From Wolfiporia cocos (taxonomy: Eukaryota > Basidiomycota > Agaricomycetes > Polyporales > Phaeolaceae), in assembly GCA_029448655.1 (NCBI GenBank), contig JACCLO010000008.1, positions 248,001 to 312,000 of the forward strand: a DNA stretch of 64,000 nucleotides, read 5' to 3'. Under the pieces are notes generated by a model. The model was given only the letters and a program-made list of their open reading frames with translations, had not been told where the DNA came from and did not search any database. Each line of letters opens with the position of its first letter. Positions within the stretch are counted from its first letter, which is position 1. This document shows, in pieces, positions 10,223-21,800 of the stretch. Position numbers and translations under genes: made by a program.

Positions 10223-13200
10223 CTACTTGCCTGTGCTGCCAAAACCCTTTGTACCTCGTTGACCTTGTTGACCGTGTAAGAGATCGTAAGCGGAGGGCGA
10301 CGAGACATGTTCGTCGGGATAGTACATCCGATGAACTAGTAGCTGGGCTACTTTGTCTTTTGCCTTAACTTCGTATGCGGTTGATCCAAGGTTATGAATC
10401 ATGACTTTGACTTCTCCTCTATAGTCCCAGTCGATAACTCCTCCTAGTACGATTAGGCTTTGTTTCGCCATGCTAGACCGTGTTGCCAATTGTCCGTAAT
10501 GCCCGTAAGGGAACAAGACTTGAAGTCCTGTCGAAATTGTAGCGGTTTGGCCGGGTTGGATTGTTGATCCTTCCATAGCATAGATATCGTATCCAGCGGA
10601 GTGTGGGGTCCCTTTTACGGGATAGAGTGGAGCCGTGTCCTTGTCACCGAATGGTACGGCGAATTCCAGATAGTCATTGAAGACAATATTGTCTTCTACG
10701 AAGTTCCCGTACGGATCTCTTTTCAGCCATCGGCTGGTGGGTTTGACTGGCCTCTCCTCATCGGAGTCGTAACCCTCGGATTCGTCGTCTACGTTGTCCG
10801 AGTGCATGGGCCAGTCATCAGGCCAGAGGTAACGATCTCCCACTTTCCAGTTAGGATCATCGTCGGGTTCAGCAACAGCAATCGTTCGGTGTGCCGAGAG
10901 GTGGTTTGTCTGAGCGTCGAAGAACCGGGCTTTGTATTCGTCCAGTACTTCCTTAGAGTGCTCAAGGTTTTCTTCAGGTTCCCAGGTATCATCCTTGGAC
11001 GTAGTATCCGCCCATCGGACGAGGTACTCGAGTTTCCCTCTTCGTTTCCGGTGGTTAAGGATTTCTGATACCTCCCATTCTCTGTCGTCGTCTTCCTCTA
11101 ATTCAGGGGACGGCGACCGATCTTCAGTCTGGACGTAAGGTACTAGCTTGGATGCGTGGAATACCGGGTGATATTGACGATATTGTGACCCCATTTTTAA
11201 TCTGAAGGTCACCGGCGATAAGACTTCTACAATCTTGGAAGGGCCGATATATCGTGGGGCCAGACTCTTTTCAGATGTCTGGTAGTCCTTAGTACTGAGT
11301 AGTACTTTATCACCAACGCGTAGATCGAGTTGTTTGTGTCCTCGATCGCTGTACCATTTCCATCGTTCAGAAGCTACTAACATGGCGGCTTTCGCTTCTT
11401 GTTGTGCTTTCCATCGTTCGTGTGCGATGTCGTTTAAGTCAGGATTGACTGTGCGGGGGAGTTCCTGATCGCTAGGTCCAGCCAGGGGGTGTCTACCTAG
11501 TTCGACAAAGAAGGGCGAGTGCCTGGTAGTTTCCGACGCTACGTTATTGTAAGCAAATTCCGCCGTAGGCAAGAGTCTACTCCAATTGTCTTTTCTATAC
11601 GAATTGACGTAGCAGCGCAGGTACTGTTCCAGGGTTTGGTTAACCCTTTCTGTCTGTCCATCGGTTTGCGGGTGGTAAGCTGTTGACATCGAATGTTCGA
11701 TATTGAGGAATTGACAGAATTCCTTGAACAGCTTTGACGCGAATTGGACGCCTCTATCGCTAATGATCTGACGAGGCAGGCCGTGTAACGGGTAAACCCA
11801 TGTATACAAGATATCGGCCAAATCCTTTGTTCCAAACTTGGAACTGATCGGATAGAAATGCGCCCTCTTCGTTAGTCGATCCACTACAACCATAATGGAG
11901 TCGTAAGTCTTCTTGTTGTCGATAGACTTTGGTAGATACATGATGAAGTCGATTGTAATGACTTCCCATGGCTGGGTTGGTACGGGATTAGGTTTAAGTA
12001 ACCCGTACGGCTTCTCAGGTCGACTCTTCATCTTTTGACAGATGTCGCATTCCTGAATGTATTTCTTGACGAACGTTGATATGCCTGGCCACCAGAAGTT
12101 ACGAGTTACTAGTTCGTAGGTCTTCCAGCGTCCGAAGTGACCAGCGGTAATGTGGTCGTGGTGTGCGGCTACTACGCGTCGGCGTATCTGCTCGACGTTA
12201 GGGACATAGACCTTGCCCTTGTGTAGTAGTAAGCCGTTCTCGTAGTTCCAGTCTTGGAGCTCTTTCTTGAATTCCCTTGGTCCCGATGAGAGAAGGGATT
12301 GATAGGACGAAGTTAGCTTGTCGTCTTGTAATGCTAAGCGGATAGCCTCGAGTAAGGACTGGTTAGAGTCTTCGGCCATAGACGTGGTTTCGTCAGAAGA
12401 GGTTTCCAGGGCCCGAATGGCGAATTCGGTCGCAAAAAATTCCGGTTTAAGGAGGATTTTGTCCCTGTTATCGAGTTCCACCCCCTCTTCATGATCTGGC
12501 CTCCTGGACAGAGGATCCGCGGTAAGCATTGTCTTTCCGGGCTTGTGATACAACTTGAAGTTGAATCGAGTTAGGTATAGTGCCCAACGTGCCTGTCGTC
12601 GTGTAAGCTTTTGCGCCGTCTTGAAGTATGTAAGATTTGCGTGATCTGTCCATACTTCGAATACCTTAGGGTGCCCCTCGAGATAATGACGCCATTCTTC
12701 GAGTGAACGAATAATAGCAAGGAGTTCCTTGTCATATATCTCGTAGTTGCGTTCGGCTTCAGTCATAGACTTGCTATAGTAAGCAACAGGATGGTATAGA
12801 CCATCCTTAGGGTCTAGTTGTGAAAGGACTGAGCCGGTCGCGAAGTCGGAGGCATCGGACTCGATCCTGAAAGGCGAGTCTTGGTCTGGTATTCTAAGAA
12901 TTGGCGCAGACGTAAAGGCCTTTTTCAGGTCCTCAAACGCCTGTTGCTCCTTCTCGCCCCAAGCCCATTTCTGGTTCTTGCGGGTGAGCTGTGTGAGTGG
13001 TTTGGCCTTGTAAGAAAAGTCCCTAATAAATTGCCTATAGAAATTGGCGAAGCCTAAGAAGGCTTGGACTTCCTTAACCTTGGTGGGTTGAGGCCAATCA
13101 AGAACCCCTTCGTACTTCTTTGGGTCCATCGCAACGGAGTTATGGGAGATGATCATCCCCAAGTACTCGATGGACTTCTGTTCGAAGAAGCATTTTTCGG

Positions 13201-14608
13201 GTTTCGCATAGAGGTCGGAATCCTGAAGTCGCTGCAATACGGCTTTGACTAGTTTCCGATGCTCTTTAAGGTCGTTTCCGAAAATCAGAATATCGTCTAG
13301 GTAAACGATAACCTTTCCCGACTGAATGAAGTCGGAAAGGACGCTATTCATCATTGCTTGGAATGTGCCTGGCGCGTTACAAAAGCCAAAGTACATAACA
13401 GTAGCTTCGTACAGCCCCCTATGAGTAATGAAGGCTGTCTTCCACTCGTCCCCTTCCTTTATCCACACGTTGTTGTACCCCCAACGGAGGTCGATCTTCG
13501 TAAAGATTGATGCGGATGCGAGTTGATCTATCAATTCGGATATGCGAGGAATGGGATACTTGTTCTGTACTGTAATTTCGTTTAGCTTTCGATAGTCGAC
13601 TACCATGCGCAGTGACCCGTCCTTCTTTGCTACAAAGAAAACGGGTGATGCTATCGGCGATTTGGATTCTCGGATGTAACCTTTGCGAAGTTCTTCATCA
13701 ATCCACTCGTCTAAGGAGTTTTGCTGAAGCTTAGACATTGGGTAACGTTTTACGGGTTTCGGCAGTGTTGCGCCTTCGACAAAGTCGATGGCGTGGTCAT
13801 AGTCCTTGCGGACAGGCATCCGCTCTGAAGCTTTGTGACTGAACACTGTCGGACCAAACTCATGATACTCTTTAGGGACTAACGATCTCCACTTTTCAGT
13901 TGAAGACGAGTCTAAGGATTCTCCATCCTTTTCGAGTATCTCTGCTACAAGTTGAGCTAGAGTTTTATTGTCTTCGTTATCTAGCTGCAATAGCCAGCTA
14001 ACGAAGGGGTTGTCGGAATATCCTTCTCCTAGTGTGTCCAAAGGGAGATCCCATATACTGACCACTTCGTCAGGGAGTTCATCTGCCTCCTCCTCCGACG
14101 GTTTGGCGGGCCTTTGCCTTTTAGCAGCATGTATGCATTTTCCTTCTTTCGTGCACCGGTCATAAGATATCGTTCCTGCACTCCAGTTGAAGTGCGGGTT
14201 ATGACGTGTGAACCATTCGTACCCTAGTATAAGATCTTAACCACTTAGTTTAGTTACGGCGAGACCGATAGTCTCTTTATGAATGCCGTGGACCATGAAG
14301 GCCTTAACTAAAGTGTTGATCTTTCCCGCTTTGTTGTAGGTGCCGTCTGCATTATGAACGTTAATGACAGGGTGAAGCGGTTGGGTTAACAGGTTATGAG
14401 TGGTGACGAAGTCGGAATTAATGACGCTGATTTGAGCACCACTATCTACAAGCGCTGTAGCCTGTACTTTCTTTCCATATACCCAGAGATCCACGTTGAT
14501 CTTGAAAGATGTAGACGTGTCGCGCGATTGATTATGATAAATATGATTGATCTCTGCAGTGGGTACCATACAACTACGCTCGAACATCGTACATGGACAG
14601 GCCGTCAC
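10223..14608 (-). pseudogene. pol: pol of B1: protease, RT, RNase H, integrase, chromodomain, dUTPase (one stop)
   Basis: One frame from about 14608 to 10223 is interrupted only by a TAA at 14237-14239. Domains in order: aspartic protease with the active triad in ALVDSGAQISVI; RT with intact YLDD (13292-13303); RNase H (DASDFATG, TDHANLTYF); integrase with an HHCC zinc region and the D,D,E positions in ITIDFIMY, ISDRGVQF and DGQTERVNQ; a chromodomain (YLVRWADTTSKDDTWEPEENL split around Trp, Asp, Trp residues); and a dUTPase with all five motifs (AGYDIYA, TRSSMA, GGVIDWDYRGE, KDKVAQL, RGTKGFGSTG). The main part after the stop is 1280 residues. The frame is shifted by one base relative to gag, whose TGA (14605-14607) overlaps it. 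Apart from the single stop, which could be a recent C-to-T change, the protein looks functional. Confidence 0.92.
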
Positions 14609-16518
14609 ATACGATCGTAGTAAAAATCCGAAGTATATTTTTTCTTTAAGAGCCGCTTCGGCGGCTCCAAGAGGGTGGACTGGTGAACGATAACTCCAGT
14701 CATGTCGGGGACGGTGTCCTTATCGGCGTCCGAGTCCGTACCCGCGACCTCCTCGATATGGGCGCGCGTGAGCGTCCCCACGGTGGATGTGGTGGCACTC
14801 TGCCCCTCGTTGTTGTTGTCCTCCTCGTCCGTTTCATATCTTTCAATGATTCGGACGAAGCGGCGCTTTTTGCCGTCGTTAGCAGGTGCCGGCCTGCTAG
14901 ACGTTGCTGATGATGTGTTTGTTGACGACCCGGCTGTCGTCTTGGGCGCTGAGGGGGCGGTTCCCTTCGGCTGGCCTTTCCATTTGCAGTCGGTCCAACC
15001 GGTTGTACAGTTGTCGCGACCGCACTGGGCGCACTTGTGGGGGGGCGAGACGAGGAATTTCTTCCCGCCTGCCCCCTTCGTCCAGTAGGCGTCGGGCCTA
15101 GCGTTGTCGGGCAACTTCCCCGTTTTCGCTTTGGTGTCCCCACCGCTGGCGGTCTTTGCAGATCCGCTGGTTTGGGACGTGGTGATAGTGGCGGCCTTCT
15201 TGCCGCCCGAGCTAACCTCCGCCTTCTTCGTCTCCTTCTCCTTCTTCCCGTCTTCGAAGATACTCCCGGTAATAGCGTCGGGGTACGCGTCCTTGTAGAA
15301 CTCGATAGCCATATCGAGATATTTTTCCCACTCGGTGGGGGCGGGGTGCTTGATGATTTTTAACATCGAGAAGCCATCGCGTACCTTTTCAGGTAACGCG
15401 TCCTTAAGCTCCTCGAGCACCGTCGAGTTCTCGGACTTCGCTGCTTTGACAAGTTGGCGAAGTCTCTCTGCGTACGTGAAGAAGTTGGCTTTCGCCTTCT
15501 TCTTCCCCTCGTCGCCGAAGTACCCTTTGATCTCCTTACGGGCCACCTCCTGATCCGTCTTCTTCCTGTAGACACGCTCCATGTCGTCTTCAAACTCCTT
15601 CCACGTTCCTAGGGACTTCGTTACGTCTACCGAATCCCTAATCCTCTTTTCCTGGTATTGGAACGCCGACCCTGATAGACGCTGCAGGGCTTCGACGATC
15701 TGCTCCCGCTCCTGGTAGATTTTTGCTACCGAGAAGTACATGATGCACTTCTGGAGCCATTCCTTCACCGGGATCTTAGATCCATCGCCGGTGAAGGTCG
15801 GTGGGGGCGTCGCCTTGGGGCGGAGAGGTGCTACTCCAGCAGGAGCAGCGGTGGTGGTGGAAGCGGAGGCGGCTGTCGTGGTGGCAGCGGCCTCGAGTTT
15901 GGCGAGGCGATCGGCGAGATCGCGCATGGTCGTGGACTCCAATTTTCGGAGTCTGGTGAGGGCGGAGTCGAGGTCGTCACGGGTCGACTTGACCCGATTT
16001 TCCGATGCTGCCAGGCGCGCCTCCAGGAACTTGGTGTACTGGCGGTGCTCGTCTGCCCTGTGAAGGACGAGACGCAGCCTGGAGTTGAGAGCATATCGGA
16101 ATCGACGAAGTTCCTCGTCTGTGTACCTCGCGGCGACGTTCGCGTTCTCGTTCATGAAGTTCAGACATAGTTGGAATGTCTGACGTAGAGCGGCATGCTC
16201 TGCTTCGGGTATGGACTCATATGCGTCTTCTGCTACCTCGAATTCCTCCCTGACGGGTAGGACCTCCTGACTCTCGAACTCCAGAGCCGTGTACTCGCCG
16301 AAAATCGGCGGTAACTGTTCGTTCCCTACTATGGGGCCCAAGAAGTGGGTCGGCCAGAGTTCTGATGGGGGGAGTCTGGGGCGAGGGGCTGATCGGGGAG
16401 CAGGCGTGCGTGGTGTACGTGAGACGGGCGTGGGGGAGATGGTTCGCTCCGGCGTGTGCACGGGTGTGTTGACCGCGGTGCGGGAACCGGAAGCTTCGGG
16501 CTGGGTAGTCTGCGACAT
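14605..16518 (-). CDS. gag: gag of B1, intact (637 aa)
   Basis: The ATG at 16516-16518 (MSQTTQPEASGS) is the first in the frame. The N-terminal ~80 residues are Pro/Thr/Ser-rich and likely disordered. A middle region rich in Arg/Glu/Leu (about 110-220) is probably coiled coil. A capsid-like core follows PPPTFTGDGSKIPVKEWLQ and is alignable with family A gag (YFGDEGKKK is shared). Near the C-terminus lies a Cys-only knuckle C-x2-C-x4-C-x6-C in place of the usual CCHC. No stop or frameshift is visible. Role: particle formation and RNA binding in the cytoplasm. Confidence 0.9.
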   Translation of the reverse strand: MSQTTQPEASGSRTAVNTPVHTPERTISPTPVSRTPRTPAPRSAPRPRLPPSELWPTHFLGPIVGNEQLPPIFGEYTALEFESQEVLPVREEFEVAEDAYESIPEAEHAALRQTFQLCLNFMNENANVAARYTDEELRRFRYALNSRLRLVLHRADEHRQYTKFLEARLAASENRVKSTRDDLDSALTRLRKLESTTMRDLADRLAKLEAAATTTAASASTTTAAPAGVAPLRPKATPPPTFTGDGSKIPVKEWLQKCIMYFSVAKIYQEREQIVEALQRLSGSAFQYQEKRIRDSVDVTKSLGTWKEFEDDMERVYRKKTDQEVARKEIKGYFGDEGKKKAKANFFTYAERLRQLVKAAKSENSTVLEELKDALPEKVRDGFSMLKIIKHPAPTEWEKYLDMAIEFYKDAYPDAITGSIFEDGKKEKETKKAEVSSGGKKAATITTSQTSGSAKTASGGDTKAKTGKLPDNARPDAYWTKGAGGKKFLVSPPHKCAQCGRDNCTTGWTDCKWKGQPKGTAPSAPKTTAGSSTNTSSATSSRPAPANDGKKRRFVRIIERYETDEEDNNNEGQSATTSTVGTLTRAHIEEVAGTDSDADKDTVPDMTGVIVHQSTLLEPPKRLLKKKYTSDFYYDRM

Positions 16519-16691
16519 GGCTAAAAACCTGGTAAGCACTTGTTTGATAAAGCGCGGGAATTCCTGTAAAAAGGAGGAGAACCGAACAAAAAGGTACGTA
16601 ATTACTAAAATTTATCTACTGCCATGTGTTGTGCCTTTCTTGAGCGCGAGCTTGAAGTCACACGATAAGAAGCGTAGAGCAAGACCCCTTC

Positions 16692-17594
16692 TCAGGTGGT
16701 CTGGACCGGGAACCATACATTGAGGGCGTTGAGGCCCCGTATTATACGCTGTATATGTTCCCTATCTACGCTAGGATATCCAGTCATGAAGTTTCCTATG
16801 ATCTTACAGTTCTTAACTAACAAGCGCATCTGCTTGTTATCGATTCGATCCATAAGGACCGCCTCGATGAAACCCTTGCACACTGTCTGGAGGTCCCGTA
16901 TGAGGTTGGTTACCTCGTATGTGGGATGACCGTTGCAGAGGTCGGCGTTCGCCACGATGCATGCGTACACCGGGGAAAGTACCTTAGCGGTCTCCAGTAG
17001 CGTGGGTATCACCTTGGCACCCCAATCGAACTTCTTCTCCGTACAGGAGATGTCGAAGACGTTGAAGTCTCGAGGGATGTCGTAGAGGCGTCTTTCAGCC
17101 CACTCGGCCCGCGGCAAGCGGACGAGGTCGACGATCTTCTGGAGTTCGTCGGGCGTGAGGATGCGGTTCATAAGCGACTGATCGGGGGGCGGAGGCGCGC
17201 GTCTAGCGCGAGAAGCGGCGTCGGCCTCGACGTGGCGAGCTACTTCGGCTTCTTCCTCTAAGCGTCGCTCGTGGGCGCGCTTAGCAGAAAGGGCCGCGTA
17301 CTCTCGCATGGCCTTGGCTTCTTCCTCCGCTATCTGCTGGTTCCTTGTTTTGATGGCTACGGGGCCAAGGCGAGGCCCGTGGTACTTGGGCTTCCGGATG
17401 AGGTCCTCGACCTCCTTTCGGCTCTTGGACGGAATGTCCCAGAGCTGCGGTTTGCCGTTGGCCGCGTTGGTAACGACCATCTTGTCCGGCATCTTGCCGG
17501 TGTCACCCTTCTGCTTCTGCTTCTTGACGATCGGACCGGCCCTCAGGCGGGCCTCGACCATCTTGATGGACTTCTCTTGACGCTCAGCAGGCAT
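16692..17594 (-). CDS. ORF1 of B1: conserved unknown retrotransposon protein (300 aa)
   Basis: The ATG at 17592-17594 is preferred over one 21 codons upstream because the protein start (Met-Pro) and the upstream context (acgtagt...atgcc) match ORF1 of family A. The N-terminal 100 residues are very basic (KKQKQKGD); residues about 95-150 are Ala/Glu/Arg-rich and probably coiled coil. Then follow RLPRAEWAERR and DISCTEKKFDW, which align with LPAEWVEKR and HCTEKKWDW of family A. The remainder is helical-looking with no recognised domain or catalytic motif. Because it is intact here and kept in two diverged families, it is probably functional, perhaps an RNA- or capsid-associated accessory protein (inference only). 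Confidence 0.8.
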   Translation of the reverse strand: MPAERQEKSIKMVEARLRAGPIVKKQKQKGDTGKMPDKMVVTNAANGKPQLWDIPSKSRKEVEDLIRKPKYHGPRLGPVAIKTRNQQIAEEEAKAMREYAALSAKRAHERRLEEEAEVARHVEADAASRARRAPPPPDQSLMNRILTPDELQKIVDLVRLPRAEWAERRLYDIPRDFNVFDISCTEKKFDWGAKVIPTLLETAKVLSPVYACIVANADLCNGHPTYEVTNLIRDLQTVCKGFIEAVLMDRIDNKQMRLLVKNCKIIGNFMTGYPSVDREHIQRIIRGLNALNVWFPVQTT

Positions 17595-17686
17595 GGCTAT
17601 GTAACTACGTGAGAAAGCTTGTACTACAGTTATATATAAAAGTCCGGGAACGGCCATTCTTGATGCGGTAAGGTGTTATGTCGGTG

Positions 17687-17793
17687 TGTCGACGACGGCG
17701 TGCATCTCTCTCATACACGTCCGGAGTGGAAGATACAACGGGTCCCGCTTCCCTTGCGGTCCCGGTAACAGGCCAGATTAGGGTATTACACCC
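17687..17793 (-). promoter_or_regulatory. Conserved leader RNA element (B1 copy)
   Basis: Read on the minus strand it has the same four blocks as in family A: hairpin GGGTGTAATACCC (17781-17793), CAAGGGAAG...CCCGTTGTATC (17732-17756), ATGAGAGAGATGCA (about 17701-17714) and GTCGTCGACA (17687-17696). The surrounding leader (17595-18211) is otherwise hard to align with A, so this segment appears selectively conserved. Confidence 0.75.
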
Positions 17794-18198
17794 ATGGTGG
17801 CTAGCCGCAGCACTCCCAAACGTCCACCGCAGGCAAGCTAGCCGCCGCTAAGGAGCGGTGACCGGGAGATCCCGTTAAGGTTCAATCCCATGTGGTCATT
17901 AGGCCGGCAAGCCGGGTTTTAGTCTGGTTCCCGAAGGAACGAGGCTGTGTCCTTACGTCTGGACAATAAACGTGTTACTAAGTAACGGGGATAGGTCTGG
18001 GGCATCGCCCATGTCTAATCCACCGCCGCCGTTCACATTAACGGCCCTTTGCAGGTGCCGCTAATAACCTATTGAATGGCTGGTCGTCGCCATGTATCCC
18101 CCAGATCCCAATACAAAAGTACCTGTAAAGGGATAGACACCAAACCGCCGGCCTAAAAACACAAATCCCCAGGGCCAAAAGGCCGGGGGGCGATGAAA

Positions 18199-18209
18199 AG
18201 AATAGTTCT
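18199..18209 (-). promoter_or_regulatory. Self-complementary primer-binding site (B1)
   Basis: On the element strand AGAACTATTCT begins 2 nt after the 5' LTR. It is the exact reverse complement of AGAATAGTTCT inside the same LTR (18320-18330). That 11-mer lies about 29 nt downstream of a TATA box (18359-18364, minus strand), where the transcript would start. Confidence 0.75.
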
Positions 18210-18211
18210 AA

Positions 18212-18814
18212 TGACGCAGACACTCACTAAGACTGAATATAAGTGTTGAGGGGCGGTGTCGATAAGTGTGAGGTGTAAGAGTCAAGCAGTTGGTAAGAGC
18301 AACTAGTCGATTGTCGAGGAGAACTATTCTGAGTCTACAACGTACTCAGAGGCCAGCTTATATACATGAAGGGTAAGACCCGTAACACCGTAGGTAAGAC
18401 TAGAGATACCGCAGGGCGTAGGGTTATGTACCGGTAATGGTACGACCCGAAGCTTGTGATAGTTCCAAAGGTCGCTGACTGAGCATAAGGCTACAGCATG
18501 TGACGTGAGTTAGGCCGCTGACTGAGCGAGAGGCAGCGGCAGGTGACGCGAGTCACTAGAAAGCCATGTGACGTGTGGCAACGTATGTTGTGAACTCTTT
18601 GTAGGGTCACGTGCAGGAAAGATAAGATAGGTCTACAGATAAGACGAGGCGCCGTGATAGGCGCTGAGCTAACGTGCACAAGAGATAAGATAAGAGTTAT
18701 CTACGAGAGTGAGATAAGGGTGAGACATAACGTGATACGGAAAGCGAGTAGAACGAGCTGTAGAAAATCAGAGAAAATAGGGAAAAATAGGGAAAAATAA
18801 GAGAAACCGTGACA
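18212..18814 (-). repeat. B1 5' LTR
   Basis: It is 603 bp and nearly identical to the 3' LTR at 9538-10140. It contains the TATA box (18359-18364) and the inferred transcript start at 18330 on the minus strand. Confidence 0.93.
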
Positions 18815-18886
18815 GAATATCTGGAGAATAAAGGTTAATAAATCATCAGGAAACCCCTTTATTCCGGGATTTCTTGTGACATCTGG

Positions 18887-21800
18887 GTATATGGGCAAAA
18901 AGTGCAGGCTCTGGCTTTAATCGACAGCGGTGCAACCATATCGGTCATATCACAACGATTGGTCGATAAACATAAGCTGGTCACCGACAAACTAGCGTTT
19001 CCTATTACGGTTACAAACGCAGACGGAACAGAAAACGTCGCCGGCCGCTTAACGCAATCAGTAAAAGCATTCATGCAACATGGCACACACAAGGAAAAAA
19101 TAGGTCTGACGGTCATGCACCTAGAACCAGACCTAATCCTTGGCTATGACTGGTTACGTCTCCACAATCCTACCTTTGACTGGAGGAAAGGAGAAATGGA
19201 ATATGCACGCTGTACACATGACCAACCGTACGCCAGGAAAAAGCGTAACCGCCCTTCTGAGGAGGAAGCAGTTGAACTCCCAGAAAAGGAAATCATCGAG
19301 ATAAACTCCATTTGGGACACTCCCGTGGACATATTAGGAGAGGAGGGCCCCGAAAATCCTTTAATCGCTTGGGTGGCAACCCTTGACGACGAGGAAATGA
19401 ACCTGCTGACACAGTTGGTAGCCGAGGTACTTGACAAAGACCTCGATGAAGCAGACGACCGTGAGGAAAACACACCACCAATTGACATTGAAAAATGGCG
19501 ATTGTTAGTGCCCGAACAATACCAAGAGTATGGGCCAACGGTGTTCTCACAAAAGGCGTCAGAGAGGATGCCGGAACGGAAGCCCTGGGATCACGCCATA
19601 GTGCTTGAACCAGATGCGCAGCTTCCTCCCCCGGTAGAACCATACAAAATGTCTCCCCAAGAGTGTAATAGCCTGGATGAGTGGATAGACACCGAACTAT
19701 GGAAGGGTTACATTCGACCATCCGAAAGTCCAATGGCATCCCCGGTCTTCTCCGTCCACAAAAAGGATGGAGGACTGCGGATGGTTGTCGATTACAGGAG
19801 GCTAAACGAAATAACCGTGAAAAATCGTTATCCGATACCTCGGATCGATGACCTAATCGATCAATTGTCCCATGCGACCATCTTCACCAAAATAGACCTT
19901 AGATGGGGATACAACAATGTCCGCATCAAGGAAGGTGATGAATGGAAGACGGCGTTTATTACACACCGTGGACTATACGAGGCAACGGTAATGTATTTCG
20001 GTTTCTGCAATGCCCCCGCAACGTTCCAAGCGATGATGAATTCTATCCTCGCACCGTTCATTCGGACCGGCAAGGTGGTTGTCTACCTAGACAACATCTT
20101 GATTTTCGGGAATGATATGGAGGAACATCGGCGACTTACCAAAGGGGTTCTACAAACCCTAAAGGACTCGGACTTGTATGCAAAGCCCGAAAAGTGCTTC
20201 TTTGAACAGTCATCCATCGAATACCTAGGAATGATTATTTCCGATGGAAACATTATGATGGATCCAAAGAAGTACGCCGGAGTTCAGGACTGGCCTAGAC
20301 CTACTAAGGTCAAAGAGGTTCAAGCTTTCCTTGGATTTGCCAATTTCTACAGGCGATTCATAGAAGGCTTCTCAAGAATAGCCAAACCACTCACCATGCT
20401 GACCAAAAAGTCAGAAGCTTGGCATTGGGACGCCGAGCAGGAAAATGCCTTCCAAACCCTAAAGGAAGCATTTAACAAAGCGCCCGTGCTTCGAATCCCG
20501 TCGCACAATCAGCCTTTCCGCGTAGAAACAGATGCGTCAGACTTCGCTACCGGAGCAGTACTATCTCAGTTAGATCCTACGGATAAAAAATTCCACCCCG
20601 TGGCGTACTATAGCAAATCGCTAAGTGCCCCGGAAAGGAACTACGAGATCTACGACAAGGAAATGTTGGCTGTCATCAGGGCTCTAGAGGAGTGGCGACA
20701 CTACCTAGAGGGACACCCTGAAAAATTCGAGATATGGTCGGATCACCTAAACCTGACCTATTTCAAAACGGCGCAAAAACTGACGAGACGACAAGCCCGC
20801 TGGGCACTGTACCTCTCACGCTTCAACTTCCAAATGAAGCACAAACCTGGCAAAACAATGCTAACCGCGGATCCTCTGTCCAGGCGGCCAGACCATGAGG
20901 AGGGGGTGGATCTCGATAATCACGACCAGGTTCTTCTGAAACCTGAGTGGTTCGAGCAAGAGTACATGGCAATGGCTCTTGATACCTCCCATGCTGCCCC
21001 ACAATCGGAAGATGAATCGATACTCCGAGAGATTCGCAAAGCGTTGCTAGACGACAAGGTCACAAAAGATTACAAGGAGCTGCTCTCATCCGGCCCTCAT
21101 GGATTCAAAAAAGACCTATCAGAATGGAACTACGAAGGAGGGTTACTCCTCCGAAGAGGCAAAGTCTACGTTCCAGCTACACCAGCGGACATCAGACGGC
21201 AAGTGGTCGAGTATCATCACGATCACAAGTCAGCTGGGCATTTCGGACGCTACAAAACGTACGAATTGCTAAGCCACAACTATTGGTGGCCCGGAATGTT
21301 CGTTTATGTCAAAAAATACGTAGACGGATGTGACACATGCCAACGTATGAAGAACCACCCGCAGAAGCCGTACGGCCCCCTGCAACCCTTACCGGTGCCG
21401 TCAGGCCCGTGGGAAGTGGTGACAATAGACCTGATTACTCAGCTACCCCCATCGGGAATGCATGACGCGATCATGGTCGTAGTAGATCGGTTGACCAAAA
21501 GAGCAAGGTTCTTCCCAATAGAAAATACCTTCTCAATGAAAGACCTAGCGACGATACTCTATCAAAAGGTATATCCCTTACACGGGTTACCGAAACAGAT
21601 AGTATCGGACAGAGGAACACAATTCGCCTCAAAACTATTTGGTGAATGGTGCACCCTGCTGGGAATTCAAAGGTCGATGACTACTGCGTACCATCCGCAG
21701 GCAGACGGACAAACCGAGCGAGTAAATCAAATACTCGAACAGTATCTGCGGTGCTACATCAACACGTACCAAAAAGATAACTGGTCGGAGTTCCTGCCAA

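Larger units (their letters stand above)
9538..18814 (-). mobile_element. Near-complete Ty3/Gypsy chromodomain retrotransposon B1
   Basis: The element is 9277 bp with 603-bp LTRs at both ends that differ at only about four positions by eye. It has perfect GAATA target duplications (9533-9537 and 18815-18819), self-priming PBS, leader, ORF1, gag, a pol frame ending in dUTPase, and a polypurine tract. The only coding defect I can see is one TAA in the protease region at 14237-14239. High LTR identity makes this the youngest datable complete insertion in the window. It lies inside LTR-C, which lies inside A1. Confidence 0.95.
8987..18881 (-). mobile_element. LTR-C inserted in A1 pol, itself split by element B1
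   Basis: Left part 8987-9537 and right part 18815-18881 join into one LTR-C in reverse orientation, beginning tgtcacggtaaccac and ending tttcttgtgaca. Perfect 5-bp duplications TCTGG flank it (8982-8986 and 18882-18886). B1 sits inside with its own duplication GAATA. The copy was already a solo LTR, or was inserted as one end of an element since lost, before B1 arrived. Confidence 0.9.
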
